Shown here piece after piece: positions 34,640-47,153 of a stretch of 64,000 nt of DNA. The stretch comes from Ceratodon purpureus. Its lineage: Eukaryota > Streptophyta > Bryopsida > Pseudoditrichales > Ditrichaceae. Within the stretch, counting starts at the first letter, position 1. Each line of letters begins with the position of its first letter. A model generated the notes under the pieces. It ran no database searches, had not been told where the DNA came from, and worked only from the letters and a program-made list of their open reading frames with translations. The stretch covers positions 3,228,408 through 3,292,407 of the forward strand of contig CM026423.1 of assembly GCA_014871385.1 (NCBI GenBank), given 5' to 3'. Made by a program: the position numbers and the translations under genes.

Positions 34640-36999
34640 GTACCAAATTGTGCGTACACCAACCACACACCGTGATGCCCAAATGGGGAAACCACATACT
34701 CTATTTTTCATATTCCACCTACAGACAAGTATTTTGAACAATATCTTTTACACTCCAAAACCAATTTAAGCTCCATTCATATTTTTATTTTTTGAAACAA
34801 ATTGAAAATATCAATTGCAAGGGAAAAAAAGGGAACAAGCACCCTAGTCGAAGATCGGCCAAGAGAAGAACTTTGACACAGGACATAGACCAGACAGAGA
34901 CTCAATGGACTCGGACCTAGCTAGCAGTAAGATTATAATTGTACACATCCCTAAACAGAGGGCGGTAAGTGTCAAGAGGCCCTGAGAGTGTCTATTGAAC
35001 CTTTTCCTCAAGGGGAGAGTAAGAAGCAAAGACGCTATTGCTACACCATTGCTTGATGAAGTCAGCCTTGGATTTATCAGCCTTGGCCGGTTCCTTCCGA
35101 GCCCGCTTTTGCAGCTTCTGCCAGGCCATTCGACCGTAGTCCAAGATTCCAAGCCAAAATTTCTGGTATGTCTTATCATCGAGCCACACGATCCTGTTGA
35201 ACACAACATTATTCGTGCAAAGCTAAATAGTCCAGAGGACTACCCCTCAAAGCGAAGCCCAAATAGAGCCAAGGCTTTTAAACTTACACAGCGCCATTCA
35301 TACTGAAAATGCATGACACATAAAACCTCAGCACTTGGCAACCTAAACCAAGCACGAGATCCACAATTCACAAAATTTTGACATTGCATGTGGCGGTTCT
35401 GGAGAGAGCTACGTGTTACTTATGAAGGTGCTAGTGGTTTTAGGACATCCAACCTTCTATCTTTTTGTTCTTCTTCATATGAAAGTCTGCTCATAGTTAC
35501 TTAGTTAGTATGCCAAGAATCCAAACATGTGAGGTTCATTGTATCTTGACTTAGTTGAGTTGATTTTGGAGTGGTTTTAAAGAAAAATCAAACAACACAT
35601 GAACATGAACATTCAAAGCAGCGTAAGATAAATCTATTAAAATACAATAGTGTGGTTTTCTCCAAGAAGGTTGACTTCCCATTACAAGATGTAAAGGATA
35701 TCAAATTCTCATACACAAAGTACAAATATTTGGCACTAAATTTCATAAAAATTGTTACAAGACAACCATTTTGCAAGTTATTGGGTTTTGGACTATATTG
35801 TCTTTGGTGTAAAAGTCTTAAATTTTACTCACAGAAAAAGTTTTATATGGAAAATGAAATTTGTATAAACATTTATATGATTCTTCACTGTAAAAGATTT
35901 ATGAGATTCAAAACTTCATGAATGAAAAATTTATATTTATTGTGTACTTGTATAAGTGAAGTCTTGTTTCCATTAATCTTAAGTACAACAATTCTTGTGG
36001 ACCTCTTTATCATCAGCATGGGTCTCAAATTGATAGTGGGAAGTTGACACTGGGCGAGCATGAAGCCCTGCATGGACTTTGGCATTGAAGTAATATGGAA
36101 GAGGGAATTGATGTTGGTGTTGTGGAGCAGTCATGCGTGCTTCATTGTCAAGAAGATGAAATGGGGTGAATGGTCCCTTTTTAGAGCCCATGTGAATGAA
36201 GGGGCAGTAACATTGTGGAAAAAGAGCTTCAACCAAGGTGAATATTTTGTTTGCTCTATCACCTTACTCATACACGACATTAACTAGGAGGTGTACCTTG
36301 ATTTATACTTTAAATCTAGATGCTTGTATTCACATTATTTGTATTCATGTAGCTTTAATTAATAAAATGAACAAAGCAGATGAAAAAGGTGGGATGCTAA
36401 AGATAATGGTTTTTTCTTCATTATGTTTTCATCCTTCTCTCACTATTCTTTAAAGGTTGAAGTTCATCTTGTAATTCCTTTTTTGAGGCGATGAATGAAA
36501 AAACTCATAAATTCATTTGATTCTTTTTGCCAATTTTTACAACATCATGCAAAATTAATTATGTAATTGGAACATTTTTGTCAAAAACCTTTTTTGCAAA
36601 GACGATAAACAAAGTTTATAAGTAACATAGAATGTAACATTTTAATAAATATTACATCAATGTTTTTGGTATTAAAAACCCTATTCTATTACTCTCCAAT
36701 CACTGAACATTCTTTAGGAGTTGGAGTTGGTTGTTTTCAAAGTAACAACACCTTAAACCTTGAATTTATAAAAATATTGGAATCACATAATCATCTAAAA
36801 TTCAACTATAATATAAAGAAGAAAATATACTTATTGGTATGGAATTATATAGTAAAAATACATTGACAGATGAAAGAATTGATGGTGTTTTTTCTAATAA
36901 AATTTTATGCGTTCACCATTAAATGCCTATTCAATCTTCTTAGATTCTAATTTCAACCATGTCCTTTCAAGATCATATTCAATACTTAAAATTGTTTTA

Positions 37000-37057
<58 letters not shown>

Positions 37058-38060
37058 TTATATATGAGACATAGGAGTTAACATGCAGATTGAAATAGGT
37101 TCAACATTATTTAATGTTTATTTTCTTTCAGACAAACAGACAAGGAAATAACATGCCATGATACCTTCTGCCACTCATATCTCAGGACTAACTTACATAC
37201 AATATTATTTACTGTTACGTGTCCCTTGAGGCTTATTATCCGTAGTCCTTAGCAAAGGTACCCATCACAAGGAATAGCAGGCTCTCCCGGTCATGCAGAT
37301 AAAATATAAAACTATCGAATTCCTTATGTTGTGATACATGATAACTTGGGAATTGCAGACACAGTTCAGATCTGCTGAAGGATCGTAATTAGTGAAAGAC
37401 AAGCCTGCTATGTGTACCTGATTGAGTCAGGTGGCTCGATTGCAATCTCTGGCACAGATCATACTTGCCTGCAGGCAGGCGAACAAAGAATAACCAGAGT
37501 ACCTGAGTAGTACCACACCCAATGTTAAAACCAACAGATGGGTTAAACCGAAGCGAGCCGTAGCACAAGTACTGTAAAATTAGCTGGCAAAACATGCCTG
37601 CGCTGGAGGACTCACAGCACTTCCATTGCCTTGGAACCCTGGATTTGATTGCAAGCAGAGCTGTAGTCATACACTGTCAGCGGCTGTCAAAGTTCTGGAA
37701 AAACAAGGCGGAGGTGACAAGTATAACGACCCATCTCCATATGAACCAGGTGAATCTAGAAGGACCAGAATATGATCAATTTGTGTCATAAGAGGTCAGT
37801 AGCCGAGTCAGTGCCTCATGCTAATTGTTCAGATGATTATTTCCATTTACCAAGTAACCAAGCTGCGGTGGCATTTCAGCAACATCCGAATTCTGATGTT
37901 GACCACTGTGGTCATCAAACTTGAGGTCAATTATCTGACATGCTTGTACTATCATTCGATTGCTCAAGAAGGACAATATTACCTACACAACTGCTGGATG
38001 AGTTGACGTACGAAGCAATTTGAGCAACTATGTAACACCTTTTGATAACCTTTGAGAATT
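34640..38060. other. AT-rich intergenic DNA
   Basis: No recognised gene. A minus-strand frame at 35204-34992 reads like protein (IVWLDDKTYQKFWLGILDYG) but is short, isolated and unidentified. Confidence 0.35.
37002..37066. repeat. (TA)n microsatellite
   Basis: About 45 bp of pure TA followed by TTTATA variants. Likely variable in length between individuals. Confidence 0.95.
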
Positions 38061-38064
38061 TTAA

Positions 38065-38818
38065 CCCCTAAACGCCTAAACGACCAAAAACTGGTCGTTT
38101 TCATTTTTCCAAGTTCCAAAACTGTCATCCAAATGACAATTTTTCATCCATTTTTTTTTTACGTGGTAAAGTTGAGAGAGATCTATCTAACCTCATTAAA
38201 AAATTCTCAAAATAATAATTTCATGAATTTTGATGCCTCTTTAAAGTCAAAAAGATCAATACCGTGTGTGTATTCAAAAATTCCTTGATACAGACAGCTG
38301 AAACATAATTTTGACTATCGGGATGATATTTTTTGCAGTTGAGGTAAACCAATGAAATGTAGTTTGGCAAATCTGTTTTCCAGTCCAATTTAAAATTTTG
38401 AAAAATACCTAAAACTGAGTGATTTATAGCTCGTATAAGATGAAGGGGTATAACCGTGGCTACTTCTTGATTTTCCACGGTTTTAGGTTTTTTCATCATA
38501 TTTTTTATTTAAAACATAATTTTTGAGCACGGTAACTAATATAAGGTTTTTGGTTGTCATATTCATCTATGGTAAATATTTCATAATTTTTTAGTATAAC
38601 CTATATTTGATATGAATTTTCTTTGTTTGTTTTGATTTGAAAATTTATATTAATTACATTTTGAAACATTTAATTTTGATAAAATTATTTCTTGTAGATA
38701 ACATGTGTATCTAGCTAAGAAAAGTTTAAAATTCATATTTTACATTATTTATAGTAGCAGAATAGAGCATCCAAAGTCAAAGTCTATTTCCGTGGTCATA
38801 GGCTCAGGCATTTGGGGG
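38065..38818. mobile_element. Non-autonomous piggyBac MITE (subfamily A), 754 bp
   Basis: Flanked by TTAA at 38061-38064 and 38819-38822. The left end CCCCTAAACGCC, then a CGACC...GGTCG inverted repeat, matches the left end of the coding piggyBac at 52011. The right end (reverse complement CCCCCAAATGCC) matches that element's right end CCCCTAAATGCCC. The interior is AT-rich and non-coding, so this is probably a deletion derivative of the coding element or a close relative. Confidence 0.85.
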
Positions 38819-38822
38819 TTAA

Positions 38823-39628
38823 CCCCTAAAGCGTCATATCAACAAAAACGTGTTGATTTAAGTCCAGTCAAGCTCTCCATAAGTCAATTTTCACAAAATG
38901 AAGATGTAATTCTGTTTTCTAACAAGACCATTCATGCTTCACAATTCATCATACTTTAGGAGATATTTGCAGTTAAAATAGGAAAACACTATTGGGGCAT
39001 ATTGAAATTTGCCCAAAACTGCAGCATATGCTCAAAATCTGCCCACAATTAATTAGATCACAGAAACTTCAAAAATTCACCAAAATTTGAGATTTTATAT
39101 TTTTTCAAGTTTTTTTTTGTACATGTATATAAAATTTGAAGGCATGATCTGATTGCTTAGATTTTCAATCTAATATTTTTCCATATGCCTTTTTCACTAT
39201 AATAAAGCCGCCTTTGTTTTTGAATTTCAGCAGACCTCCTTATGAAAAGCAAGCATTTCTTTAGATTTCATAGGTCATATGAGGGAAACAAGTGCATGGA
39301 CAAATTCCTAATCCATCTAGGAACGATAATTTGAAGAGCCCCACGTCAAATTTACTTTTGAAATTGATCTTTTTGCTCACAAAACCCTTGAAATCCATTT
39401 TGCAAGAAGGAGAGAATTTTTTTTTCTTCCAACTTTGAACATTATGATCTCACCAACGGTAAGGAGTTTGAATCTAAGATTTTGATTTCATATACATGTA
39501 CAAGTAAGGTAGTAGATTCTACGGTTATTCCCCCCAAAATACATCAAAACTTAAAAAGTTACACCTTGTATTGAAAAACTCGAGTTTTGAGGGTTTTTGG
39601 TAGTTTTGAGGCTTTTAAAGTTTAGAGG
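38823..39628. mobile_element. Non-autonomous piggyBac-like MITE (subfamily B-like), 806 bp
   Basis: It starts CCCCTAAAGCGTC immediately after the TTAA that ends the previous MITE, and ends with reverse complement CCTCTAAACTT before TTAA at 39629-39632. The two elements therefore share one TTAA. At its right edge TTTAGAGGTTAACCTCTAAA (39621-39640) is a perfect palindrome, which may mark a third, mostly lost element end. Confidence 0.7.
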
Positions 39629-40043
39629 TTAACCTCTAAAGGATTAAGTGTTTGTTTCATAAGCTGGGAAGGATGGAATGACGGCAAAACTTGTTTTTCT
39701 TGAGTTTAGAGACCACCAAGCTCTTACACACCAAATATAGTGAGACCACCAAGTTCTTCCTTGTCTCCCCAACTATTTGAAGAAAAAAATAATAATACAA
39801 TAAAGCAAAACTTTTGGTATCTAAGTCAAATACCGGATGCCTTCACAAATAACTCTATTTTTTTATGGGACATTTTTTTGGGAACACAAATGAAGGAACT
39901 TCATTGCAGAGAGAAATCAGTGGGAACTTTTGGAAGTGAAGCTATGAGCTCTAAGCAGTGAAGATAAGCAGGGCCCAGGCTCTAGCATAGCAGCACCAGC
40001 GTTTTTTTTTACTGGCTAATATTCGCCATTGCCCGACCCCTCT

Positions 40044-40093
40044 CAGGTGCAGGCGAATACCCTGGGGGGATGAACCAGGGTATCTGCACCTGG
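40044..40093. repeat. Strong imperfect hairpin near the hAT copy 1 left end
   Basis: Arms CAGGTGCAG...ATACCCTGG and CCAGGGTAT CTGCACCTG pair over about 18 bp with one 4-nt bulge and a short G-rich loop. Absent from the matching part of copy 2, as far as I can tell. Confidence 0.6.
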
Positions 40094-40687
40094 GGGGCTA
40101 TAACGTAACGTCGGAGGGGACTAGGCGAGACACTTAAGTGCCCCGACACTCTCCATCGTGGGCCGCCTTGGAGATCGCGCTGGGTCACGTCGCGCCGGAT
40201 TCTGCTTTCCCCCACTCTCCATGTCGCCTCATCTCTCCCAAATATAATCAGAAGGAGCCAAGTTTCTCCTACATTCTCGGATCTTCTTGCCTGCATTTTG
40301 CTCGTTGCTCCCGTTTAGCATTGCCATCTCCGAGTTGGGCATTGCTGCTTGGCGCCACCTGCATGTTAGCCTGGATTGTTATAGTTTCCGCAGGCTTTTG
40401 CAGTGGGTGTTTGCTGAATTGGGATCGAGGGAAGCGAATTAGCAATTGGAGGCTGAGTATATGAGAGCGCAGCATGGAGGGAGTTCCTCACCTTCCTCAT
40501 AGGGTTCTGGGTTTTTTGGTGGATTGTTATTGGGTTTTGCATGCGGTTTCTGGCTTGTGTTGTGCGGGCTGGGTGTTGGAGACGGGGATGAGCTTCAGGG
40601 TTGTATTGTGCGGGCTGGGAGTTGGAGACGGGAATTGTTTGAGCACTTTATTTGTTGGTTAATGCGAGTTCAGTTGTTGGTTTAACA

Positions 40688-43140
40688 TAACGCCGAAGGT
40701 TCACAAGATACAGGCCCCCCTCCGTAAATATCTTTACGGGGGGCGCGCCCCACCTGAGGCTGTAGAGACTTATGCACCGTTCAATTTTGCACAAGTGAAG
40801 GAGGAGCTCGGTTTGGCAGAGCTGCAGGTGGACTCCGACTGCAATGTGGATGAGGAACGCTCTACTCCAAGGAAACCGAAACTGCAAGATTGTGTGGTGG
40901 TGGGCGAATTGACTGTGATGGAGGCTGAGGCGAGGAGAAAGAGACGGAAGAACTATGGTGCAGAGAGACATTTTCAAGACTCCTGGGCCGCGAAACTCCC
41001 TTGGGCGGAGAGTGTCATGGGCGTGGGTGGGACAATTACTCAAGTCAGATGTAAAATCTGCACAGACATAGAGGGTCGGGAGAAGCTCTTGGTGCCCAAG
41101 ATTGATGGGCTCTTCAAGCACGCGGGTCGCAGACGTGCGATGGTGGACATGGGTAAAGTCAAGCGAGGTGAGTACTACTACTTGAGTCAGAAACTCAGAA
41201 TCAGCACATAAAAAACGAAAGAGTCTGGTTTGCTAAAGGAGGGCAAACAGTCATCACTAAGGTCCTCGCTGGAGTCACAAAGGAGAGACGTCGGAAGGGT
41301 GTTCAAATGAAATGTTGTTTGCATATTTTGATGCATGGGAGGCCAATGGGCGAATATTCCGCCATACAAAATCTGCTTGCTTCCCTGATTGTACCAGACA
41401 TACCGCGTAAGCACTGGAGTCAAGGGGCGGGGTGGGACTTCGCAATCGCAATGGCTCAGGTTTGTTCCGATTAGTTGAAGAGAGGAGTTGCCAATGCTCT
41501 GTATATCTCTGCCTCGGCAGATGAGGTCACCTCTGTAGACAACCAACAGTGGCTCTCGATTCACGTGTATTATTCAGTCAATTACTCTCGTGAGTCTCAC
41601 TTGATCTGCATTCGCACGGTTGAATGTGATGCCAATGCAGCCAATCTCACAGAGATGATTCTTGACCAGCTCGGGTGGCATGGGGGGATTTCGGGAATTG
41701 AATTGGCACAGAAATTGATCTGCTTTGGGGCAGATGGTGCCGTTGTATTCCAAGGCAGTCGCAGTGGTGTGATTTTGAGATTAAAATCTACCTACTCTCC
41801 TTATGTCATCGGAGTTCATGATTTTGCTCACAGAACTAATCTTGCGGTGGAGGCTCTCTCAGGGTTACCCTTTGTTTAGAAGCTTGAGAGGTTGTGCAAA
41901 AACTTGCACCTCTATTTCACGGGATCCCCCAAGCGCCATTTGGCATTGCTTAAACTTGCTGAGATTGTGGAGACAGAGGGGCTGAATATTTTAAAGCAAG
42001 TGCAGACCCGTTGGATCTCACTTTTGGAGCCCCTCAAACGGATTCAAGGCGAGTACAAGGCCCTAATTGCAAAATTTGGAGAGGACGCTCCTAAGGAGCA
42101 TGCTGCGAAGGCTAATCTGTCACGTCTCCTTGATGTGACCACTCTGTTCGCCCTCCCCTGTATCCTCCCCTTGCTAGAGTCTATACAGTCCTTGATAAAA
42201 TTTGCTCAGTCCCGTCACGTGTTCGTTTCTGATTTTATTGCCGTTGTGAAAATCTGCCAGCATGAAATCTTCGAAATGTATGTGGATAGTGGGACCCAAT
42301 TTTCGGTGGCTCATTTTGAGCTGTTTCATGACGTTGTTTCAGATCACAGTCACACCATTCAGCAGGAATGGGTGACTGATCTCAACGATGGAAACGAGAC
42401 GCTGGCTTTTCGTATCAACGACCACACACATGCGGCACATTATATGGACCCTGTTTCAGGTCTTTCTTGCCTTGTATCTCGGAGTGACTTCGATGCAATC
42501 CTGATTTCGGTGAAGGGCCAGTGTACCGCAGCCGCGGAGATGTTGATTTCTCAATTGGAGAAGAGATTTCCCGATTCTGAGATTATGGAGGCTTTGGGAA
42601 TAATTTTCCCCCAGTACTGGTTACAGGACAACTTACAAGTGTGACGAGCTCTTTCGTCGTCACTTGGAGGTTATTAAATCGTGGTTTTGTACCATGCGCT
42701 CCATAGGCAATGTTGCTCATGAGAATTTCAAGCAGGTCACCCTGCCTTTGGACTGGCACCTTCTATCGTTGCAGTAGTGTTTATTCAAACTGACCATGAA
42801 GGGGAACGCAAAAAAGTCCATGGAACCTCCCCACGACGTGAACCTTGTTACGAGACTATGGCAACGTTTGAGCTGCAATGCCTTGCTTTCAAACAAACTG
42901 TCTGAATATATGAATTTGGCTAACATCGCTGTGACCGCTGTGCTGGGTTCATGCGAGGATGAGCGAACTTTTTCGACACTAAGCTTTGTAAAAAGCAAGA
43001 TTCGGAACCGGCTTGGAGGGAACCTTGACACTGCCATACGTCTTTTTTCTCAGACCTGGTATGATCTTGAGTCGTTTCTCTACGCCGTAGCATTCGACCA
43101 CTGGAGAGAAGCGAGGGAGAGGCATGGGAAGGCCTTCTGA
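40688..43140 (+). pseudogene. Broken hAT transposase, BED finger type (ZNF862/C17orf113-like)
   Basis: Cut-and-paste transposase remnant. In order: a head with KIQAPLRKYLYGGRAPP (its start ATG now reads ATA compared with copy 2); a BED-type finger (VRCKICTDIEG, then FKHAGRRRA); the core with ADEVTSVDNQQWLSIHVYY, KLICFGADGAVVFQG and GVHDFAHRTNLAVEALSG; and the hAT dimerisation region (GSCEDERTFSTLSFVKSKIR). Broken by at least three in-frame stops (near 41473, 41877 and 42776) and frameshifts near 41190 and 42630. In copy 2 the first two stops are sense codons (R and Q), so these changes came after the copies parted. Non-functional. Confidence 0.85.
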
Positions 43141-43242
43141 GCGTATTAAGCTCTTCTGTCTCCATAAACTTTGCAAGCTTGTTGTGCTGAATTGTTTGGG
43201 AATTTTACCATAAATTTTACTAACTTGGTGGGGGTCGGTGGG

Positions 43243-43299
43243 ATTAGACACTGCGTTTGGGCAGGCTCTTCGGAGCGGGGTTCAACTCCCCTGTCTAAT
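43243..43299 (+). other. tRNA-like block in the 3' part of hAT copy 1
   Basis: ATTAGAC (43243-43249) pairs with GTCTAAT (43293-43299) as a 7-bp acceptor-like stem. Just inside is a T-arm-like hairpin, GGGG-TTCAACT-CCCC, whose loop fits TTCRANY and which overlaps a B-box-like GGTTCAACTCC. A GCTC-TTCG-GAGC hairpin precedes it. At 57 nt it is too short for a normal tRNA (D and anticodon arms are lacking). Conserved in copy 2. Confidence 0.5.
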
Positions 43300-43655
43300 T
43301 GGTTTCAGTTTTTGTGTTTTAGTCGTCACTTGTACTTGTATTATTTTCCATGTGATTTGTTAGCCAAATCTTTGTGTTTGGTTAAAATGAAGAAGCCAAA
43401 TATTCGGTTATTCGTAAAAGGAGGAAGCCAAAACTGCATCTTGAAATGTGTATAGTTTGCCAGTACTTGGATTCTCCAAAAATCTCAGAGTCGCCAATCT
43501 AAACCCCCCCATACATTAAACTATAGACACTCCCCATGTCTAATATTCTGTTCTGAGCCAATTACCCTCCTTACGCACATTATGATTCGACAGTCTGGCA
43601 GTCACTGTAAAAAATACCATGCCTTTCGCTCACCCTCCCATATGAGGGAAAAAAA

Positions 43656-45279
43656 ACGCTCTGCAGCACAATCCGGGGAGTTTTTTGGATTAACCGGATA
43701 TTAACCTACACTTTTAGAAACCAACCGGATTTAGGGGAAAAAATTCGGCTAAGCCTTTAGAAAATGGAGAATATTCTCCAATTTTCCCTTGAAATGATCG
43801 GATATTTTCCTACGATTTTGAAATCAATTCGGCAATTCTCAATTTCAACCGGCTAGGTCGTAACTAAATGCCGGTACTCCCCGTTCATTGCTCTGCAGCA
43901 CTTGTCTTGAGGCTAAATTGCAACCCAGCCGCCACATCACTTAAAATACCGTTTATCATGGCGGGCAGTCCACGCCCTTGTCTGCCAATATTAAGAGGCC
44001 ACTTTTCAGGCTCTAATTTGCATTTTACATGTCAGGAATTAGCACTGAACATCGCCGAACTGAGGATCTCCATGTGACTGTGAACAGTAAAGTAAACCCA
44101 TACAGTTGTGCATGCAACTTCCCTTCTTACCCAACTGTGAAAAGTAAACTTCCCAACTTGTTTTCTACTTCCATAGACAAAGATTCATAGACGCTTATAT
44201 CACATGATTGCTACCTCCTGATGCTCTAACATTCTGGATCAAGAGCAGTTTATCGCCACTGAGTTGCATGGTGAATGTCAAGTTAGTTACAACAAGTGGG
44301 TGTTGACATTGGGAAATTCTGTTAGTTTAGATAAGAAAACGATAAGAGACAACATCATGGAGTACTATCAATAAGCTATAGAGTTGAAACTGCATGATGA
44401 AGTTTTGGCGTATGAGACAAACGCTAGAGAAAAAGGATCACACTGATCGCCACCCACTCGGTTCTAGAAATAGTGGAATGAACACCCCAGAGGGCGGCAG
44501 TCGTTTACAATGTCGGCTATTTAATAGACGAACCAAAATTAGAGTAAGAGCATTATTTCAATATCATGCACATTAATTACATAATATTTTGATAAACAAT
44601 TGCTGTAGTATACTACTGCTTGATAATGCTTACAGCAAGTCGAAATGTGATCAAAAATCGATATAGTCAAAGTGTTTGACATACTTCCAAGTTTCAACTG
44701 AGGTGAGAAGAGAAAGAGGACAGGGTGGGACACAAAATATGATAATTGAATGGAACCACACTCGTTGAAGGGCTTATTAACTTGCCTCTTCAATTAAGCG
44801 TTTTGCATTAAACGCAGTGGCAGCAGGTTACAACGTAGGAGCATTACTTCGGTTGCATCCATAAATCGAAGGTTTTTAAGTGGTACCAGGTGGTGGCAGC
44901 CGAAATGGGAAGGATCAAAAATTGTCAAGAGCTCTCATGTAGTTAAACTACCTCAAAACGTAAGGTTTATGTGTGCAACTCTCATGGTCTACCGCCGACC
45001 AATGCGATCGATATAAAGTAGTATAGCAGGGGGATGTCGCGCGCCTGTCATGTTGCAAAAAAGTAAGGGAAAAGGAAAAACTAAAATCCCGATGAATCGA
45101 CTCAAACTCGGCAAAATTTGCAGACTATAGTCAAGACCCTTCCACTCTCAGTCTATACATCCGCATGTTGGTAAATAATCCGTGGGTTGGTCGCTAGCTT
45201 ATGAATGTCGTGTAGCCCAAAAAATTGTCTTACTCGATCCGAAGATGTGTTGTTGCATTCCTGCCTCACTCTAGCTCCA
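43656..45279. other. Intergenic DNA between hAT copy 1 and CYP78A
   Basis: Includes the 3' UTR of the P450 gene at its right end. No other gene or element recognised. Confidence 0.4.
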
Positions 45280-47153
45280 TCACACCACACTGATCAGACG
45301 ACGAGAAGCGACTGATTGCAAAGGGTTCACCATCTCCGACGACAGCTTCAAAACCTCGGTCAAGTCTACGAACGTCGACGGAGCCGCAGTCCATTCGAAG
45401 TTATGCAACAGCTGCGCTACCCACAACTGCACCGTCGCAAGGCCAAGCGCACGACCGGGGCATACACGGCGACCAGCTCCAAATGGTGCCAGACGAAGAT
45501 CGTTCCCTCGAACATCAATGTCCTGGCCCCCTGCCGACGGCAAAAACCGCTCAGGATTGAACACGTCCGGGTTTGCCCACACCTGGGGGTCGTGCGTGAT
45601 AGCCCACATGTTCACCATGGCAGTGGTGCCCGCAGGAATGGTGTGTCCAGCGACACAGACATCTTGGGTGGAGAGACGCGCCCAGGAGAGGAGAGGGCCG
45701 GGCGGGTGATGACGCAGGGTTTCCTTGATCACTGCCTGAAGGTAGGGCAACCTAGAAAGCTCGCTCTCGAAGGAGGTGATGCAAGTGGTGACATTACGGC
45801 CAAATACGGAGTCGAGCTCGTGTTGCACTTTCCGTTGAATCTCAGGGTGAAGCACCATCTCCGCCATAATCCACTCCGTCAGTATGGCAGTCGTGTCAGT
45901 GCCGCGGAAAATCATTTCCTGCAAAATGAGAAGAACGCCGGTGCATTGATTAAACTATGGTTATGTTTAGGTCCTCAGGGGACAAGTGATGAGTTGTAAC
46001 CCTAAAATTGATTACGGATATCTAGGACAGGTTGCTACAGTCAAATCGGATTATTCCACTTGCAAAAAGAAGAGGAATCACATGGAAGTAGTGATGGTGA
46101 TGGGCTTACCCAGAGTACGGCGATCATATCCTCGTCAGCGAGCTTCTCGTCGCCGCCCAAACCAAGCAACACGTCGACGAAGTCCGTTTCGTAGGACTCG
46201 CCTGACTGCGCAGCTTCGTTGCGTCTCTCGCGGTGCTCATCGATGATTTTCTGCACAAAAGCTGTGACTCGCGGTACGAGCTCCGCGCAGCGCTGATGAA
46301 TCCGCTGCGCGTCGAAACACTTGAGGGCTGGGAGGTGATCGGCCCAGTTGAAGGCCCCGAGCAATTCAAATCCCTCTCGGACCATAGCGTTGAGATGTTC
46401 GGCTTCCTCGGACCCCGACGCGAAGTCATAACGGCGCCCAAAGACGCTGGCCATGATATTGTTCAAAGAAGCTCGTTGCAAGTGGTCACGAACCTGCACA
46501 CTTCCTGACGTCACAACGTCACTCTCGATGGCATTGCGCATGCGCTCGACCTCGGCCAGTCGCGCCTTCTCGTGCGCCGCAATGCGCTTGGGTGCGAACA
46601 AGTGGTTGGCCGCGATTCTTCTCAAGCTGCGCCAGTAGTCACCATGAGGGGCAAACCCAATGGCGCGTCCGAAGAGCAGCTGCTGGGCCGACTGCTTCAG
46701 TGGACGATCTGCAAATGCCGAGCTGTGCAGAATCTCCCGCGCAGTATCAGGCTGACTGGCAATCACGACCCGCGTCTCACCAAAACTGAGCGCCATCAAC
46801 CCAGTCGCCTTGTACCTCACCGCGAGCTCCGCCAGGCGCCTGTGCGCGAGCCCACCCATCTCCATCAAACTACCGATCACCGGATAACCTCTCGGACCAG
46901 GAATGGTCTTCGGACCCCTCACCCGACCCCACGACGACCCCCCGGGCGCAGCCCAGCACACCAACAAACCACAAGCACTTATCACACCCAACACCAACAA
47001 GATCAACAACCCATTCACGTTCGTATACCCCAACGCCTCCTCTATCGACGATCTCCCTTGCTTCACTAGCATCGGCACCGCCAAAAACCACCATCCTCCC
47101 ACCTGACCCCCAGCTGAATCCATCTCACCACACACAACCACCTCTTCTCTCAC
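45280..47153 (-). CDS. Cytochrome P450, CYP78A family
   Basis: Haem monooxygenase anchored in the endoplasmic reticulum. CYP78A enzymes of land plants affect organ growth through an unidentified mobile signal; the substrate is uncertain. Exon 1 is 47153-46110 and exon 2 45918-45280, with a GTAAG donor and TTTTGCAG acceptor in phase 0, at the usual CYP78A intron place. 560 residues from ATG 47153, or 550 from ATG 47123. Features: hydrophobic anchor [19 protein letters not shown] (about 50-70), proline hinge [12 protein letters not shown]-helix IFRGTDTTA (the family's version of AGxDT), ExxR as KETLR, FNPERF, and haem loop [14 protein letters not shown] with the ligand cysteine. All hallmarks are present, so it looks functional. 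The N-terminal start is the only doubt. No TATA box was recognised. Confidence 0.95.

Larger units (their letters stand above)
40020..43655 (+). mobile_element. hAT-superfamily transposon, degenerate copy 1
   Basis: Paired by eye with an inverted relative at 59640-63000. Similarity runs from roughly 40.25 kb (5' non-coding) through the coding part to the CTCACCC block near 43650. Exact termini and the 8-bp target duplication expected for hAT were not resolved, so the borders are approximate. A near-perfect ~45-bp repeat (GTGCGGGCTGGG core) is duplicated at about 40556-40637 in its 5' part. Confidence 0.75.

Noticed and set aside
45316-45999. 227-codon plus-strand frame
   Set aside because: Antisense to CYP78A exon 2, whose haem and ExxR motifs settle the coding strand.
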